Below are positions 1 through 11,500 of a stretch of 64,000 nucleotides of DNA, in pieces. The stretch spans positions 3,280-67,279 of the forward strand of contig NW_003101632.1 of the NCBI RefSeq assembly GCF_000003855.2. The letters are read 5' to 3'. A model generated the notes under the pieces. It was not told the origin of the DNA. It worked only from the letters and a program-made list of their open reading frames with translations, and ran no database searches. The translations under genes were made by a program, and so were the position numbers. This DNA comes from Blastomyces gilchristii SLH14081. Lineage: Eukaryota > Ascomycota > Eurotiomycetes > Onygenales > Ajellomycetaceae. Within the stretch, counting starts at the first letter, position 1, and each line of letters opens with the position of its first letter.

Positions 1-103
1 TTGATGCTTGTTTTCATTAGAGAATAATACTTTGCGGTGCAACTAAGTAGAACAGAGTCTGAGCCTGCTAAGACAAGATTCTAACTTTGTCTAGTAATTC
101 AGG

Positions 104-111
104 TCACGTGA
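104..111. promoter_or_regulatory. Palindromic E-box TCACGTGA upstream of ncs6
   Basis: A perfect 8-bp palindrome TCACGTGA lies 98 bp upstream of the likely start codon of the tRNA thiolation gene. CACGTG cores are bound by bHLH factors of the Cbf1 type in fungi. The position suits a promoter element, but nothing else supports function, and the match could be chance. Confidence 0.35.
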
Positions 112-208
112 TCACGGCATTCTGACAATTAAAACTCCAAATCTCTTCATGCTTGTTACAAGTTGTATGTCTCACCCCCAGCCATTTTGGCCGATCAAAG
201 TCCAAACG

Positions 209-1474
209 ATGGCTCCCACTATATGCTACCGATGCAATTCCGCTCGTGCCCTCATAATACGCCCCAAAAACAGACATAAGCTCTGCAAACCCTGCTTTCT
301 TGAAATTTTTGAAACTGAAATCCACAATACCATAACCGCCAACGCTCTTTTTTACCCAGGTGAACGCGTCGCAATCGGTGCCAGTGGCGGCAAGGACAGC
401 ACGGTCCTCGCCTCGGTTCTGAAAACGTTAAATGAGCGTTATAGTTATGGCCTGGAGCTTATGCTCCTCTCCATCGATGAGGGAATCCACGGATATCGCG
501 ATAATAGCCTGGAAACAGTTAAGCGCAATGCGGTGCAATATTCCATGCCTTTGGAAATAGTGGGCTACGGTGAACTATACGGCTGGACGATGGACCAAGT
601 AGTTTCAGAGATTGGAAAAAAAGGGAATTGCACTTACTGCGGAGTGTTTAGGAGACAGGCGCTTGACCGCGGTGCTGCCAAGTTAGCCATTAAACATGTC
701 GTTACTGGACATAATGCGGATGATGTTGCAGAGACTGTTATGATGAACCTACTACGGGGCGATCTACCTCGACTAGCACGGGCAACCAGCATTGTGACAG
801 AGTCGACGGCAAGCGACATTAAACGGAGCAAACCACTCAAGTATGCCTATGAGAAGGAAATAGTACTGTACGCGCACCACAAGAAACTGGATTATTTTAG
901 TACAGAATGTATCTATTCACCAGAAGCGTTTCGAGGGAGTGCTAGGACGCTGATTAAGGACCTGGAGAAAGTTCGCCCAAGCTCTATATTGGATATTGTC
1001 AGGAGCGGGGAAGACATGGCGAGGCTAGTACCTCCAGAAATAAGTGGATCCGGCAAATGTGCTACCCGTCCTTTGGCCACATCCACTGAGGGAGAGAGAG
1101 ATGATTTCGCGGCTGGCGGGTGCGGTAACGAGGGCGGGAGGACAAACGACGGAGAATTGATTGAGATGGAAAAGAAACTGAGGAAAGACCGGAGAATTAC
1201 TGCTAATGAAACCGAGATTTCACCATATAGGAAACCTCAAAGTAGAGGTAGAGGTCCAGGTCAAAAGCAGGTGAAGTTGCAAACCATGGGTCAATGCGAG
1301 CGATGTGGTTATATGGCTAGCCAAAGGATTTGCAAAGCTTGCATGTTGCTTGAAGGACTGAACAAGAGCCGTCCGAAAACCACGATCGAATTGGCTGTTG
1401 GGATAGATGAGGAGGAAAGCAGCTGGACGCTTATGAGGCAGATGGAGGCTGTGCGATTAACGAATGGAAAGTAG
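209..1474 (+). CDS. ncs6: Cytoplasmic tRNA 2-thiolation protein Ncs6/Ctu1
   Basis: Intronless gene of 421 codons. It encodes the catalytic subunit of the Ncs6-Ncs2 complex, which adenylates and 2-thiolates U34 of tRNAs for Lys, Gln and Glu in the cytosol, taking sulfur from Urm1. Visible in order: an N-terminal zinc site (CYRC at 6-9, LCKPC at 25-29), the ATP PP-loop SGGKDS (59-64), the CTYC cysteine pair (141-144), GHNADD (167-172), then a low-complexity linker (about 275-355) and a C-terminal zinc ribbon CERC (363-366) with CKAC (375-378). I chose the ATG at 209 because MAPTICYRC fits the family start. In-frame ATGs at 149 and 167 would add up to 20 residues without similarity. All family landmarks are present, so the gene looks functional. 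It converges with the siderophore gene downstream. Confidence 0.95.
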   Translation: MAPTICYRCNSARALIIRPKNRHKLCKPCFLEIFETEIHNTITANALFYPGERVAIGASGGKDSTVLASVLKTLNERYSYGLELMLLSIDEGIHGYRDNSLETVKRNAVQYSMPLEIVGYGELYGWTMDQVVSEIGKKGNCTYCGVFRRQALDRGAAKLAIKHVVTGHNADDVAETVMMNLLRGDLPRLARATSIVTESTASDIKRSKPLKYAYEKEIVLYAHHKKLDYFSTECIYSPEAFRGSARTLIKDLEKVRPSSILDIVRSGEDMARLVPPEISGSGKCATRPLATSTEGERDDFAAGGCGNEGGRTNDGELIEMEKKLRKDRRITANETEISPYRKPQSRGRGPGQKQVKLQTMGQCERCGYMASQRICKACMLLEGLNKSRPKTTIELAVGIDEEESSWTLMRQMEAVRLTNGK

Positions 1475-2751
1475 AAGTTCGGTGGTTTTCATTTCCCGGC
1501 ATTCCGAATACCATCACACTCAGCCGTGTCTAGTCAACCGCCCTCATCGCCGCCCGGCAACCATACGTGGCCGACCTAACTGTCCTCATGATGTGGAATA
1601 CTAGGGATTTCCCGTGGAGGAAGAGTATCCATGGATATGATATTTGCATTTGATGGTTTGATGAAGGTAGAGATTACGAGCTTGAAGTTTCGGCCTGTGA
1701 ATAATAGAACTGAAATTCCATAGTGGATGAATTGGAGATATGACACGTCTCTATCAAGCATGCTGATCCGTCCGCCCCGTTATCCCGAGCTCTACTATTC
1801 CATTCGGATTCTTCCTTGCTTTATCAACCGATCGATTCTTGTCCTCAACGGTTGCCCAAATCACACAATTCGCTAGAATACTGTTTGATGGTTATTATGC
1901 TCTTCTTTAGTCCGTCCGTTCTCTAGGTGAAAACAACGAATAGAGATAACAAACCATATTCAAACAATATGAAGGATTAGTGGCGTGTTCACGCCTTACA
2001 TGCACATGTACGGAATTCAGAAGTTCAAGCTGAAGAAGGCAAAAGGACCTGGCATTGCAACTAGACTCCCCATTTTTAGAATTTCCCCTTGCTACTATAT
2101 ACAGACACATCTTTCAAATCAAATGAATGACATTCCGGTGGCCCTCTAAAACAAGGAACTATATATGTTTCTTTTATAGATGGAACAATACCAATAAAAC
2201 AACGGAAATACAGCTATAAACAAAGCTCCCTACTAAACCATGAGCCGAAACCAAAGAGAAAAGATAATTTGTTACCATTCCCAAGTGCTCGTTTGCGTTT
2301 AGTCGTAAAATATCATGTTAAGCATGGGATTACTTGTTTTTCGCGATAAAAATAGAAATTATGTTTACAGCAGTACTTCACACAGTAGTCTGTTCAGGTA
2401 GAGTATAGTTTCCCGACTTAGATAAATGTAGATGTGGGGGTTGAATGGAGTATAAAGGGAGGGCGGCCGTGTTTTGGATGAGAAAAGGAGAGAGCTATAC
2501 AAACTGCGCAATGCGGCGCGGTTATGCGTATACCGTTTAAGGCGGTTTTGAAACGCAATCCCTATGTAGGGTACACTGCAGCTATACCCTTGGAAGTTGT
2601 AAATATTTGCTGATGGTTGGCGGGGGTAGTAGGGGTGATAGCTACTGGCATGCGATTACAGATCCCTCTACCAATCCGCCTTTAGAACCCAACTTCCCAC
2701 TGCCTCCGCGGGGTGGAGGTGAGAAGGCGTGCGTGATGTACGGATAAAGAG
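1475..2751. other. Convergent intergenic region, no gene seen
   Basis: This 1.3-kb stretch lies between two convergent genes and must hold both 3' untranslated regions. I find only short open frames with no recognisable protein, no tRNA and no repeat shared with the rest of the window. Base composition resembles the flanking genes and shows no hypermutation. Confidence 0.6.
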
Positions 2752-4513
2752 CTAGAGCAAAGGAGCTTCCCAGTTTTCCCGTCTGATTCTCATCAAAGCG
2801 GATTGTTTATGTGGAAAGGTAACTTCGCCATCCTTGCTAAAACCGATAGCCTGAAGATAGGAAATCATACTGTTTTTTAGACGAGCTTAGTGGATGGCCG
2901 AACGAATCGTTGCCAAACAGCGCTGAAATGAGAAGAAAAAAAAAAAAAAAAAATCCAACTCACTTTGTGTTATCAACCCTTGGCTCCATCATTACTGTTT
3001 CCGTCCTGTTATCAGCCAGCCAGCAGAAATGGACCAACGCTGAGAGCCAAACAGGGGCGCGGTGAGGACCTCTAAATTCCTCCTCGCCTACGAGGCAATG
3101 AAGGCCCCGATCATAGTTGCCTACAGGCCCAGGTACCAGAGGTCCTAGAGCGTCCTCCTTTACCCAGTAGATTTCAAAATATCCAAACGGGCGGCCATCC
3201 CAGCAGCCAAAGGCAGGGAATGAGTGTCGCGAGTTGAACTGAGCTTGGAGAAAGTTCTCTTGGACCGACTGGGGTCCAGCAACGCCCCAAGCCTTGTTGA
3301 CTCGAGGATTATTCATCCACCTGGACAAGAGCTCGAGATCAGAAGGAGAATCTTCCGGATCCACAACCTCTGAACCCGTAGTTGAGGAAATTGAAGGGGC
3401 GCTCCTGGACTTTTTATGATAAATTTGTATGTTGCCTAGGGCTGATGATAATTTAGAAGGCAAGATTGGAACTCGAAACGATAGGGTTTGCCGTAAACTA
3501 GGGATATAACGGGTGTAAAAGACCTCACCCTGTCGGGGGGGCTTCTGGCGGAGCGGGTGGCGTATCCCATTCGTGAAGATAAATTCTGGAGGAGGCGGGG
3601 GAAAGAAAGTAGGTAAATTACTACCCGAAGTAAATGGATCGCCGCGCCTTCTAGGAACCACGAAGTTCATGTTTTCTGGGGGGCTAATTGTCCCAGTACT
3701 GCTCATGTCCGTCGTTACGGAGACAGAGTCCCGATCGGGGCTACCCGGGAACTCGAAGGTGGGAGGGGTGATATGCCTAGGGGAGAGCTTGAAGAGAAAA
3801 ATGCGCGCATCAGTTTGCCAGAAGGTACGACGGCTGGTGAACATGTTCGTCCACCCAGTGGCATCATGCACGTCAGCCGGCCCACAGCCCACGAAGGAAT
3901 CTGTAGTTCTGATTAAACCCATTCGCTCTAGTTTCTGCATGAGATGCCTTCCCTTGAAGATTCCCTGGCGCTTGATATAAACGCGCCATCCTCCTTTTGG
4001 CTTTCCTGAATCTGGGGTTAACTTTGACTCTTCAGTTGAGATGTGCGGGTCTGGAGCGGGCAGGTGAAAATACCACCATAGGGTTGCGTAGAGCAACATG
4101 GCGATTTGGCGAGTCGGAGAGGTGGCTGGTTTAAACTGGCTGCTGGAGGGAAGGGAAATTGACGAGATGAATAGGCAATCACTATTTAGAGTGGGTTTTA
4201 CGAAACGGCCATGACGAAGCCCCTCTCTTGTGTTCGACTTCGACTCTTCTACGGACAATTCGCCTGGCGGAGACAACGATGTTTCTCTCGAGGGAATTGC
4301 GCTAGATGCGCCAGATTGAGAGGAAGATGGGTGTTCGTGTTCGTGCTGGGAATTCAAGTGACCCTTCTCTGTCCGAATGACAATGGTCCATCCGGGAGGT
4401 AGGACGGAGGGGTTGATGGCCATCTCATTTAGCTTAAATGACACCCCCCCAAAAACAGCGGTGACGGAGAGAGAGAGCCCATTGGGGAGGTGGACAAGAG
4501 AGGAGGCCGACAT
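2752..4513 (-). CDS. SidL/IucB-type siderophore N-acyltransferase (one intron)
   Basis: The first exon runs 4513-2964 and the second 2869-2752, giving 555 residues. The donor GTGAGT begins at 2963; the intron ends AACAG at 2870 and holds a run of 17 T on the coding strand. The last about 160 residues form the AlcB/IucB-like acyltransferase domain: RWMNNPRV near 398, FGYFEIYWVKED near 443, RGPHR near 481, EPRVDN near 510. Exon 2 supplies the conserved end, with GEVTFPHKQSALM and RENWEAP. The family acylates N5-hydroxyornithine or N6-hydroxylysine in hydroxamate siderophore synthesis. The protein ends in LL and has no C-terminal peroxisomal signal, which fits cytosolic SidL better than peroxisomal SidF, so I infer N5-hydroxyornithine acetyltransferase. 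The start at 4513 fits because VHLPNG and the PPGWT segment follow at once. No other siderophore gene is in view. The transposon nest begins about 1.1 kb upstream of this start. Confidence 0.85.
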
Positions 4514-5079
4514 ATCAGGCTTTCGTGAAAGATTAGGTGGACTCGAAGATATCGATGCGGGTAATATCCACTCGGGCGCTCTAGGGGGAGTGAGCCTTCA
4601 AACTGTTCCGCAGCTAGAGAGGGGTCGGAGCAATGACGAGCCAGGTAACGACAATTGCGGTGAGAGCTGAGGACCGGGGGAAATAGTTCTTGTTGGCAGA
4701 CAGCCAGCATCTTCCCTTTCAACCCTGAAAATAGCATGACATTAATCCAGAACTGTCTGGGTTGGAGTGCACAGTTGCAATAAGGGTTGTATAGCGGCGG
4801 TTGTCGGTTCCCCCCGCCACCGTTGGGTGGCGATTAACTAGCCATTAGCTAACTACTAGTCACGCTTGGCAGACGTGACAGGCGGCAACTCCCGCTTTGC
4901 CTTGCATGGAATGGACTAAGGACTTGCCCCGCCTACGGCAGTCTATAGTGACAAATGTGTCAAATGAGAATTTTATACTCCGTACTTGTGGTTACAATGA
5001 ACACACATCTGATTGTATTAGCAATCAAGATCTCCTCATTGGAGGTTGTATGAAATAATGACTCATATCAGTGAAGGAC
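4514..5079. other. Upstream region of the siderophore gene, no gene seen
   Basis: This presumed promoter and 5' untranslated region of the minus-strand acyltransferase gene is GC-balanced and not hypermutated. An open frame extends to 4737 in another phase but resembles no protein I know. I see no shared repeat. Confidence 0.5.
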
Positions 5080-5250
5080 TGGGACAGTCTCTATATGCCA
5101 GTTTCTATATTCAGGGTCTCTATGCTCAGAGATCTCTATACCCGGGGGCCGGGGCCGCTCTATACTCGGGGGCTCTATACACAGGGCGTCTCTTCCATAC
5201 CCGGGGGGGGGGACTCTAAATCTCTATGCCTGGGCCTCTATACTTGAGTA
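5080..5250. repeat. Degenerate GC-rich tandem repeat, CTCTATAC(C)CGGGGG type
   Basis: About eight imperfect units of the form (G)TCTCTATAyyCrGGGG follow one another. Units read CTCTATGC, CTCTATAC, CTCTATAC and so on, each trailed by a G run of 3 to 9. It is the most G-rich block in the window. It lies in the non-mutated compartment, just before the transposon nest. Function is unknown; the G runs could form G-quadruplex structures. Confidence 0.6.
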
Positions 5251-5273
5251 TTTTTGAGAGATCTGTGAGAAGC

Positions 5274-5492
5274 TGTTGGCCGTTACGGCCGTTGCGGCTA
5301 TTGGCTGTGGCGATCTCCCTAGATCGCGTGATCAACCACTATGTGAGAGAGGTTGAATGTGGTTGGTTGTTGTTATCTAACTAACTAGCAGCTAGTGAAA
5401 GCTAAATATATGTAGGCTACTGGGGCAAAAGAGCTCAGTCACCACCAGCGCTGCTCGGTAGAAGGGCCGATCAACCCCCGGAACTCTCAACA
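5274..5492. repeat. Possible solo LTR of Copia type
   Basis: A 219-bp segment starts TGTTGGCCG and ends CTCTCAACA, so the termini form the inverted TGTTG/CAACA pair typical of Ty1/Copia LTRs. An internal TATA-like AAATATATG lies before a GC-rich block, as in an LTR promoter. The 5-bp flanks (GAAGC and ATATA) do not match, so no TSD supports it. There is no second copy in the window. Confidence 0.3.
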
Positions 5493-5545
5493 ATATATGA
5501 ATGTGTGTGAGTCACGTGGGTTAGAGCTTGTGTAGTAGCTTCAAC

Positions 5546-5578
5546 ATTATTATTATTATTATTATTATTATTCTTTCA
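5546..5578 (-). mobile_element. 3' tail of a SINE (SINE-3) interrupted by Helitron 1
   Basis: Read on the minus strand, the sequence after the Helitron end is TGAAAGAATAATAATAAT, then nine AAT units in all. This equals the last bases of SINE-2 at 45270-45296, where the full SINE reads TATAATGAAAGAATAAT. The break falls between A and T of ATAATGAAAG, the A/T target rule of Helitrons. The remainder of this SINE would lie beyond the nest, outside the window. Confidence 0.55.
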
Positions 5579-5770
5579 CAAGCCTCAATCACTTGCTTGC
5601 GCTCACTTATTCAGCTTGAAAAACGTGCTGTTTAATCCCTCAGGTTGAATGTAATGAGATATTCATGAATATGATCAGCTGCATGTGACTTGTATAGGTG
5701 AATTCCATGTAATTCACAACTATTAATAGAGAATAACTACATAGGAAAAAGATGAATAACACTGTAGCAG
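5579..5770 (-). mobile_element. Helitron 1, 3'-terminal fragment
   Basis: The reverse complement matches 20641-20830, the 3' end of Helitron 2, over its whole length, ending in the same GAGGCTTG. On the other side the match stops exactly at the AAT tail of LINE alpha. I infer a second Helitron copy of the same family with its 3' end here and its body pushed beyond the window by the LINE insertion. It is less mutated than most of the nest. Confidence 0.65.
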
Positions 5771-7194
5771 TTATTATTATTATTATTCTTCTTCAATTAT
5801 AAATATATATAGTCAGAGACTATAACATCTATCTGAGAATCTTTAGTTCTCAGAGTTTTTCCTATATCTATAGAGTCAACTATTATACATTTACTAATTT
5901 CAGATATATAAAATCAGAAAATTCTAGCTCAGAATATAAAAACTGTTTATAAATTACAGTATTTCAACATCTTCTAATACTTTGAAATTATTTAAAAATA
6001 TCATAATAAAGAAAAAGAGAATATAGTCTTAAAGATAGATATATTAAATAGATAGATAGAAAAGAACAGAAAGAAACAAGTATAGTAAAGAGAGACTATA
6101 ATAAAATAAAATTATTAAAAGATAGTAAATAGCTGTTTTAACAGATTATATCTAATTAATTTTCATCTTTTCATATTCAGATACTTCTGAATTCAGTCAT
6201 TTTCTTATAGCTGCTTGAGTTTCAGATAGAAAGTCTATTAAGTATTTAATTTCTGTCTCAGTTGAGAATAAGAACATTATATTTAATTAATTTAAATCAT
6301 ACTTCTTCTTTAATCTGACTCTGAGACTATTGTATAATACATAATACATTATAATATACTTAGGATTTTTCTTTACATTGCAGAATAAGTACTCTGTTGA
6401 ATCAAATCTATTATTAAATCTTTGTATATAGAATTTGAAATAATTATATTCTAGTTTTAACTGAATTATAGATGAGAATATTTTCTTTTTATATTTAATT
6501 AAACAAGATTTTCACTTTAATTTTATCTCAAATCTTGAATAATCTATACTCTTCTTTTATTTCTGTCAGCTTTTATTTTACTTATTTAAATAGAATTCTT
6601 TTATCTTTCTCTTTATAAAAGATCAGAACACTGTTTTTTAAATAGATCTGCTTAATTCTGAACTCTTTTTTACAGCTGAATCAGTCAATTCATTGTCATG
6701 AATATTTATATGAGCAGGAACTTAGTGCAGATAAATTATCAGTTTTAATATTCTTCTCTTTTGAATTTTTAAAACAGAGTTTAAAATCAGTTCAAGATTC
6801 ATTTGATTATTATGAATCTAACTATTTCTAAGTCTTTTTAAAGCAGCTTGACTATTAGAGAATATTTATATCTCTTTCAAACTATTTTCTCTTTTATAAG
6901 ATTATATTTCAATGAGTTTGAAAGCTTTCACTATTGCAAATAGTTCAGTATCAAAGATCTTAGATTCACAGTCTACATTTCAGAAATGTGAGATAAAGTT
7001 AATATTATCTTCAGTATAAGTAATGTCTGTATCTAATCTATTCAAATTCTCATTTTTTAAGTCATCTGAGTAAATCAGAATAGATCTTTAAAGTCTGAAT
7101 TAACTTTGACTTTGAAATATGATTAAATGCTTCTTTTATATTAATAAAAACTGCAGTTTAGACCAGATCTTCATACTTTACTATTTAAATATCA
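5771..7194 (-). mobile_element. LINE alpha, 3' part (internally deleted)
   Basis: This is a Tad1-like non-LTR retrotransposon. On the minus strand it holds part of RT, the RNase H domain, the 3' untranslated region with the family stem-loop, and the AAT tail at 5771-5790. Against LINE B (53470-57984), about 1.1 kb is missing at a junction near 7085, which removes the YVDD part of RT. The sequence is heavily mutated. It stops at 7194 in mid-RT. The next LINE base is at 20831, so Helitron 2 splits one LINE in two. Confidence 0.85.
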
Positions 7195-7552
7195 TCTCTC
7201 TATATATTATAGAAAAACCAACTTTTTCAAGTAAAATGCCCTGTAATGTAACCTCACATGATATCACATGCATCTCATTAAAATGAATTTATCTGAACAG
7301 TCAGCTCTGCAGTCTGTACAGCTCTGATATTAATCTTCATTCTTTTCTTTACAGATGTTCTCTACTGTATTTACATTCTTTATACTCTTTTCTACATTCA
7401 TTTCAACCTATACATTTATTAATATACTCATTTCATGCACTGCTGCTCAGTATGTGAAGATTCTCATTCTCTCAGTGTGTTTGAATAGTCTCAATTCAAT
7501 GCATTATTCTGTACATGCTCTACATGCTATTAAGCTCAACATCACACACATC

Positions 7553-8058
7553 TAGACTGGCTGCTGAGATCATGAATTTCATATTTAATCTCATTTAATC
7601 TGATCTCATACATTTCTTGATGTGAATCTTACTAGAACTCACTATTAAAAAAACATGTAAAGTGACTATATATCAGATCTTAAAATGAAACCATGACTTG
7701 AAAAAAATGAGAAAGTGATCTCATTTAGTCTCATTTAGTCTCATTCTTAGCATAAAGTTACTATTTTTAGACATTTTAAGGGATTTTTTAGACTATTTTT
7801 AATTTTTTAAAAAGTATCACTTTTTGATAACACTCAAATGATATTTAAAGTCATTTAAAGCAATAAAAATAATTTAAATTGAGAAGTGGAAATCATGATC
7901 TCATTTGAAAAATGTGACAAGAATAGACAGTAAGTCTCACTGAGACAGTATGAGACTACTATCTAATGTTAAAACTGTGTAATGGGATCAGTCAAATTGG
8001 TAATGAAACTATCAAAAAATCTGGTCCTGGTCTCAGACACGGTCACACGGTCAGTCTA
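7553..8058 (+). mobile_element. MITE-1, hAT-like, 506 bp
   Basis: This non-autonomous element has imperfect terminal inverted repeats TAGACTGG...CAGTCTA. It is flanked by a perfect 8-bp duplication CACACATC (7545-7552 and 8059-8066). It aligns end to end with 32453-32957 and with 15848-16743 after removal of SINE-1. The core is AT-rich, the ends GC-rich. No coding frame is seen. An 8-bp TSD points to the hAT superfamily. Confidence 0.85.
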
Positions 8059-8252
8059 CACACATCAGTCATGTTCAGTTCAAACCTCCCACCCGCTATT
8101 GAGAAATGTAGCTGCTTTTGTGCTCAACTCACAGCAAGTTGAGCTGTTGCACTGTGATACATACTGTGAAGACTGTTCATCTCATCTGTTTCACACTGTC
8201 AATCACATCTTTAAGAACTGCAATGACTGCCAGACTCTCAATTGTGAATATG

Positions 8253-8522
8253 TATGACAGGCTGCGCCCGATCAATCATATAGACTATTTCATTACACTT
8301 CATAGATTCTTCCATTCCCGATCGCCGATCCGCGGCCGCTACGAACACGCGCATATTCTTCCGCCCCGAAGCTCCACCGCGTACACAATCACATACATGT
8401 ATAAATATTCATCTCAATCACTGATTCTCACACTTTCTCTTTCTTTCCTTCTTTAACATTTTTATCTTTGTTATATAAGATCTATAATATTATACTGATC
8501 TATTCAGTGTAGGTCTCTTACA
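8253..8522 (+). repeat. 5' LTR of element A
   Basis: It runs from TATGACAGG to CTCTTACA, 270 bp, equal in length to 13607-13876. Its first half is GC-rich and nearly unmutated (for example CCGCGGCCGC at about 8331-8340), whereas the matching part of the 3' LTR is converted at most CpG and CpC sites. Confidence 0.92.
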
Positions 8523-11500
8523 CTATAAAAACATTCATCATCTTCTTATTAAAAAATGATTATTTATATATTATCTTCTCATCAGAAACAATTATTCATT
8601 GAGAGATATCTGAACATGTAACAACATATAAGAAATAGAGAAACAGTCAAACAGTTAAGCAGATATTAAGTTCTCAGATAGAAGCTTACTCATCAGTCAC
8701 TCTGACTCTGTAACAAGATCTTACAAAGAGAATAAGATTTTATAAGAGAATGTCAGTGAAAGATCTGAGAGTTCTAACACTCAGATATATGAGAATATAA
8801 TTACACTTCTTCAGATTTCACAGATATCATATATCTGATAATCAATATAACCATGTCTAATGATAATATGAAACTCTTAAACATAAGTATAGATATGATA
8901 TCACAGTGACTCTGAGTAATGTTGAAATTACAATAATAATAAATAGCTGATATACATGCAACTCAACAACTTCAATATGAAGAGATTTAATAATTAATAT
9001 ATATAATTTCAACATCTACAGAATCAAATACAAAAGTGCTGAAAGAATACTTAAATACTTCTATATATTTCAATACTTCTGATCTCACTCTCTACTTATT
9101 ATAAAGAATGAAAATGCTTATAAAACTAAGTATAGATGAAGATTTTATTAATTTATTAATTAATCAAGATTGATATATCAATGAATAATTAAAGAATCAC
9201 ATGAAACAGAAGTTTCATCTATGAATAAAAGCATACAAATTAGCATTACAAATGTCTGATAATATTATCAAATATCTTGATATTCTGTTCTGAAACACTG
9301 CTATACAACAGAAAGTATTAGATTGATTATAGAGTATCTGACAGAGAAACACTTCTCTTATAACATTCATCTCTGACTTCAACACCAAGATTCTAGAAGC
9401 AGATAATCAATTTTGAGAGAATTGAATGAAGATTAGCATGCTCAAGAAGACATTAACTTTTGAACTCTTACAGACTCTTATAAGTGTAGACAAAGACCAG
9501 ACTTATGAAGACTTCTACACACAGCTCTGAACAATGAATGACTATCTTATCAAGCTCAAGAATATACAGAATAGTGATAGAAGATGTTACATCTCAGTAA
9601 CTCATACACTCACACTGAGAAATAACAATGATGCAGATGTTATAAATTGAGTAGACTTGAATATCTATACATAAACAAGAGTCTCTGTCATCTGAACAGA
9701 CTTTCAAGTCTCTGAGATTACTTCTGAAGAAGTCACTGATCAATATTAATATAAAGTGTGTATTAACTGTAACTGATCAGAACACATTACTTTCAACTGC
9801 TGATTAATCTATATATCTTCATACTTGAGAGAAAGATCAGTGTCTTCTTATTCAAAGAATGAATCAGTGTCTGTTCACATCAATCACATTACATTAGAGA
9901 AAGATTCAGAAGATAACTATGAGAATACTCTGATAAAACAGAGAAAAGATTAGCTTCTGTTCAAATTTATAAACAGAAGCTTGAAGAGATCAGATGATAA
10001 TAATTTAAAGAGAAGATAATAATGAATATGATTCTTGTATCTACTGTGATTAATAACATATATAATATGAAAGCTATGATAGACAGCAGTCTATGTTACT
10101 ATACAATGATAAAATCTTCAATTATAAAATATTATAATCTTCAGTGTATCTCTTTATCAAAACCTTGACTTCTCACAGAATTTAATGATTCAAAAGACAT
10201 TTATATCTGTTACATAGTGAAGCTGATTATAGATGTAAGAGAACATCAATATGAAGATATCTATACATATGAAGTTGATAATCTTGATTATAATCTTATA
10301 TTAGAACTTGTCTGACTATCTGAATAAGATATCTTGTTAAATACTTGAAATAGAAGCTTGATATTCTCTAATAATGATAGAATTCATGAAGATGATATTC
10401 ATAAGACTATTGATCTGACACAGATCTCTGTCAATACCTATGAAATACTCAGAAAAAGAAGTCACTGAAAGAATTATCAATAGCAGAATTATATATCAAT
10501 CTATTCTGTCAGTCTGATCAATATTAAAAAGGCTCTAGAAAAGTTATTCTGTATTACAATAACAGATTCTTATACAAAACTCTCTTAATAATATCATGAA
10601 TATCTAGATGTCTTCTGATAAGATAATATTATAAATATACTCTTCTTATAAGATTCTGAAGTGAATCACAGTATCAAGTTAGAGAAAAAGAATGATAAGA
10701 ATTCTGAACTATTATAAGACTCTCTTTATAATATGTTCTGAGATGAACTTCTTCTTCTTTGAAAGACACTCAATAATCTGTTAAATAAAGAATTTATACA
10801 CATTAGTAACTCTTTCACTGCAGCTTTTATTCTCTTTACAAAGAAATCAGATGAAGAACTCTGATTCTATGTAAACTACTGAGATCTGAATAGATTGACA
10901 AAGAAAGATTAATATCTCTTATTTCTTATTAATGAAACTCTAGCATGGATCAGATGAGCTTAATAATTTATAAAACTAGATATCATTGCTGCATTTCATA
11001 AGATTTGTATCACTGAAGAAGATGAATGACTTACAGTATTTCAAACATGTTATAATCTCTTTGAATGAATAGTCACACTCTTTGAACTGACTAACATTCT
11101 CAGTATATTTCAGAAGTATATCAACTGAGTACCCTGAGATTTTCTTAATAAGTTTGTATCTATTTATCTAGATAACATTCTCATCTTTATCAATGAATTC
11201 AGAAAAGAATATTAAGAGTATGTATAAAAGATATTACAACAGCTACAAGAAGTAGAACTACTGATAGATATTAATAAGTGTGATTTTAAAGTCAAGAGTA
11301 TCAAGTATCTGAGTTTTATTATAGAAGCTGATAAGAGGATTTGAATGAATTCTGAGAAAGTCTCTGCTATTCTTGAATGAGAAGCTTTATATACTGTGAA
11401 AGATGTATAAAACTTCATCAGATTTACTAACTTCTATCAGTGATTTATATAAAACTTCTCAGATATTATAAGATCACTTATAGATCTTACTAAGAAAGAC

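Noticed and set aside
2752..4513. A siderophore biosynthetic gene cluster
   Set aside because: Only one candidate gene is present. Its neighbours are a tRNA thiolation gene and transposons.
3573..4670. Plus-strand open frames of 135, 63 and 97 codons
   Set aside because: They lie opposite the first exon of the siderophore acyltransferase gene and are its shadows.
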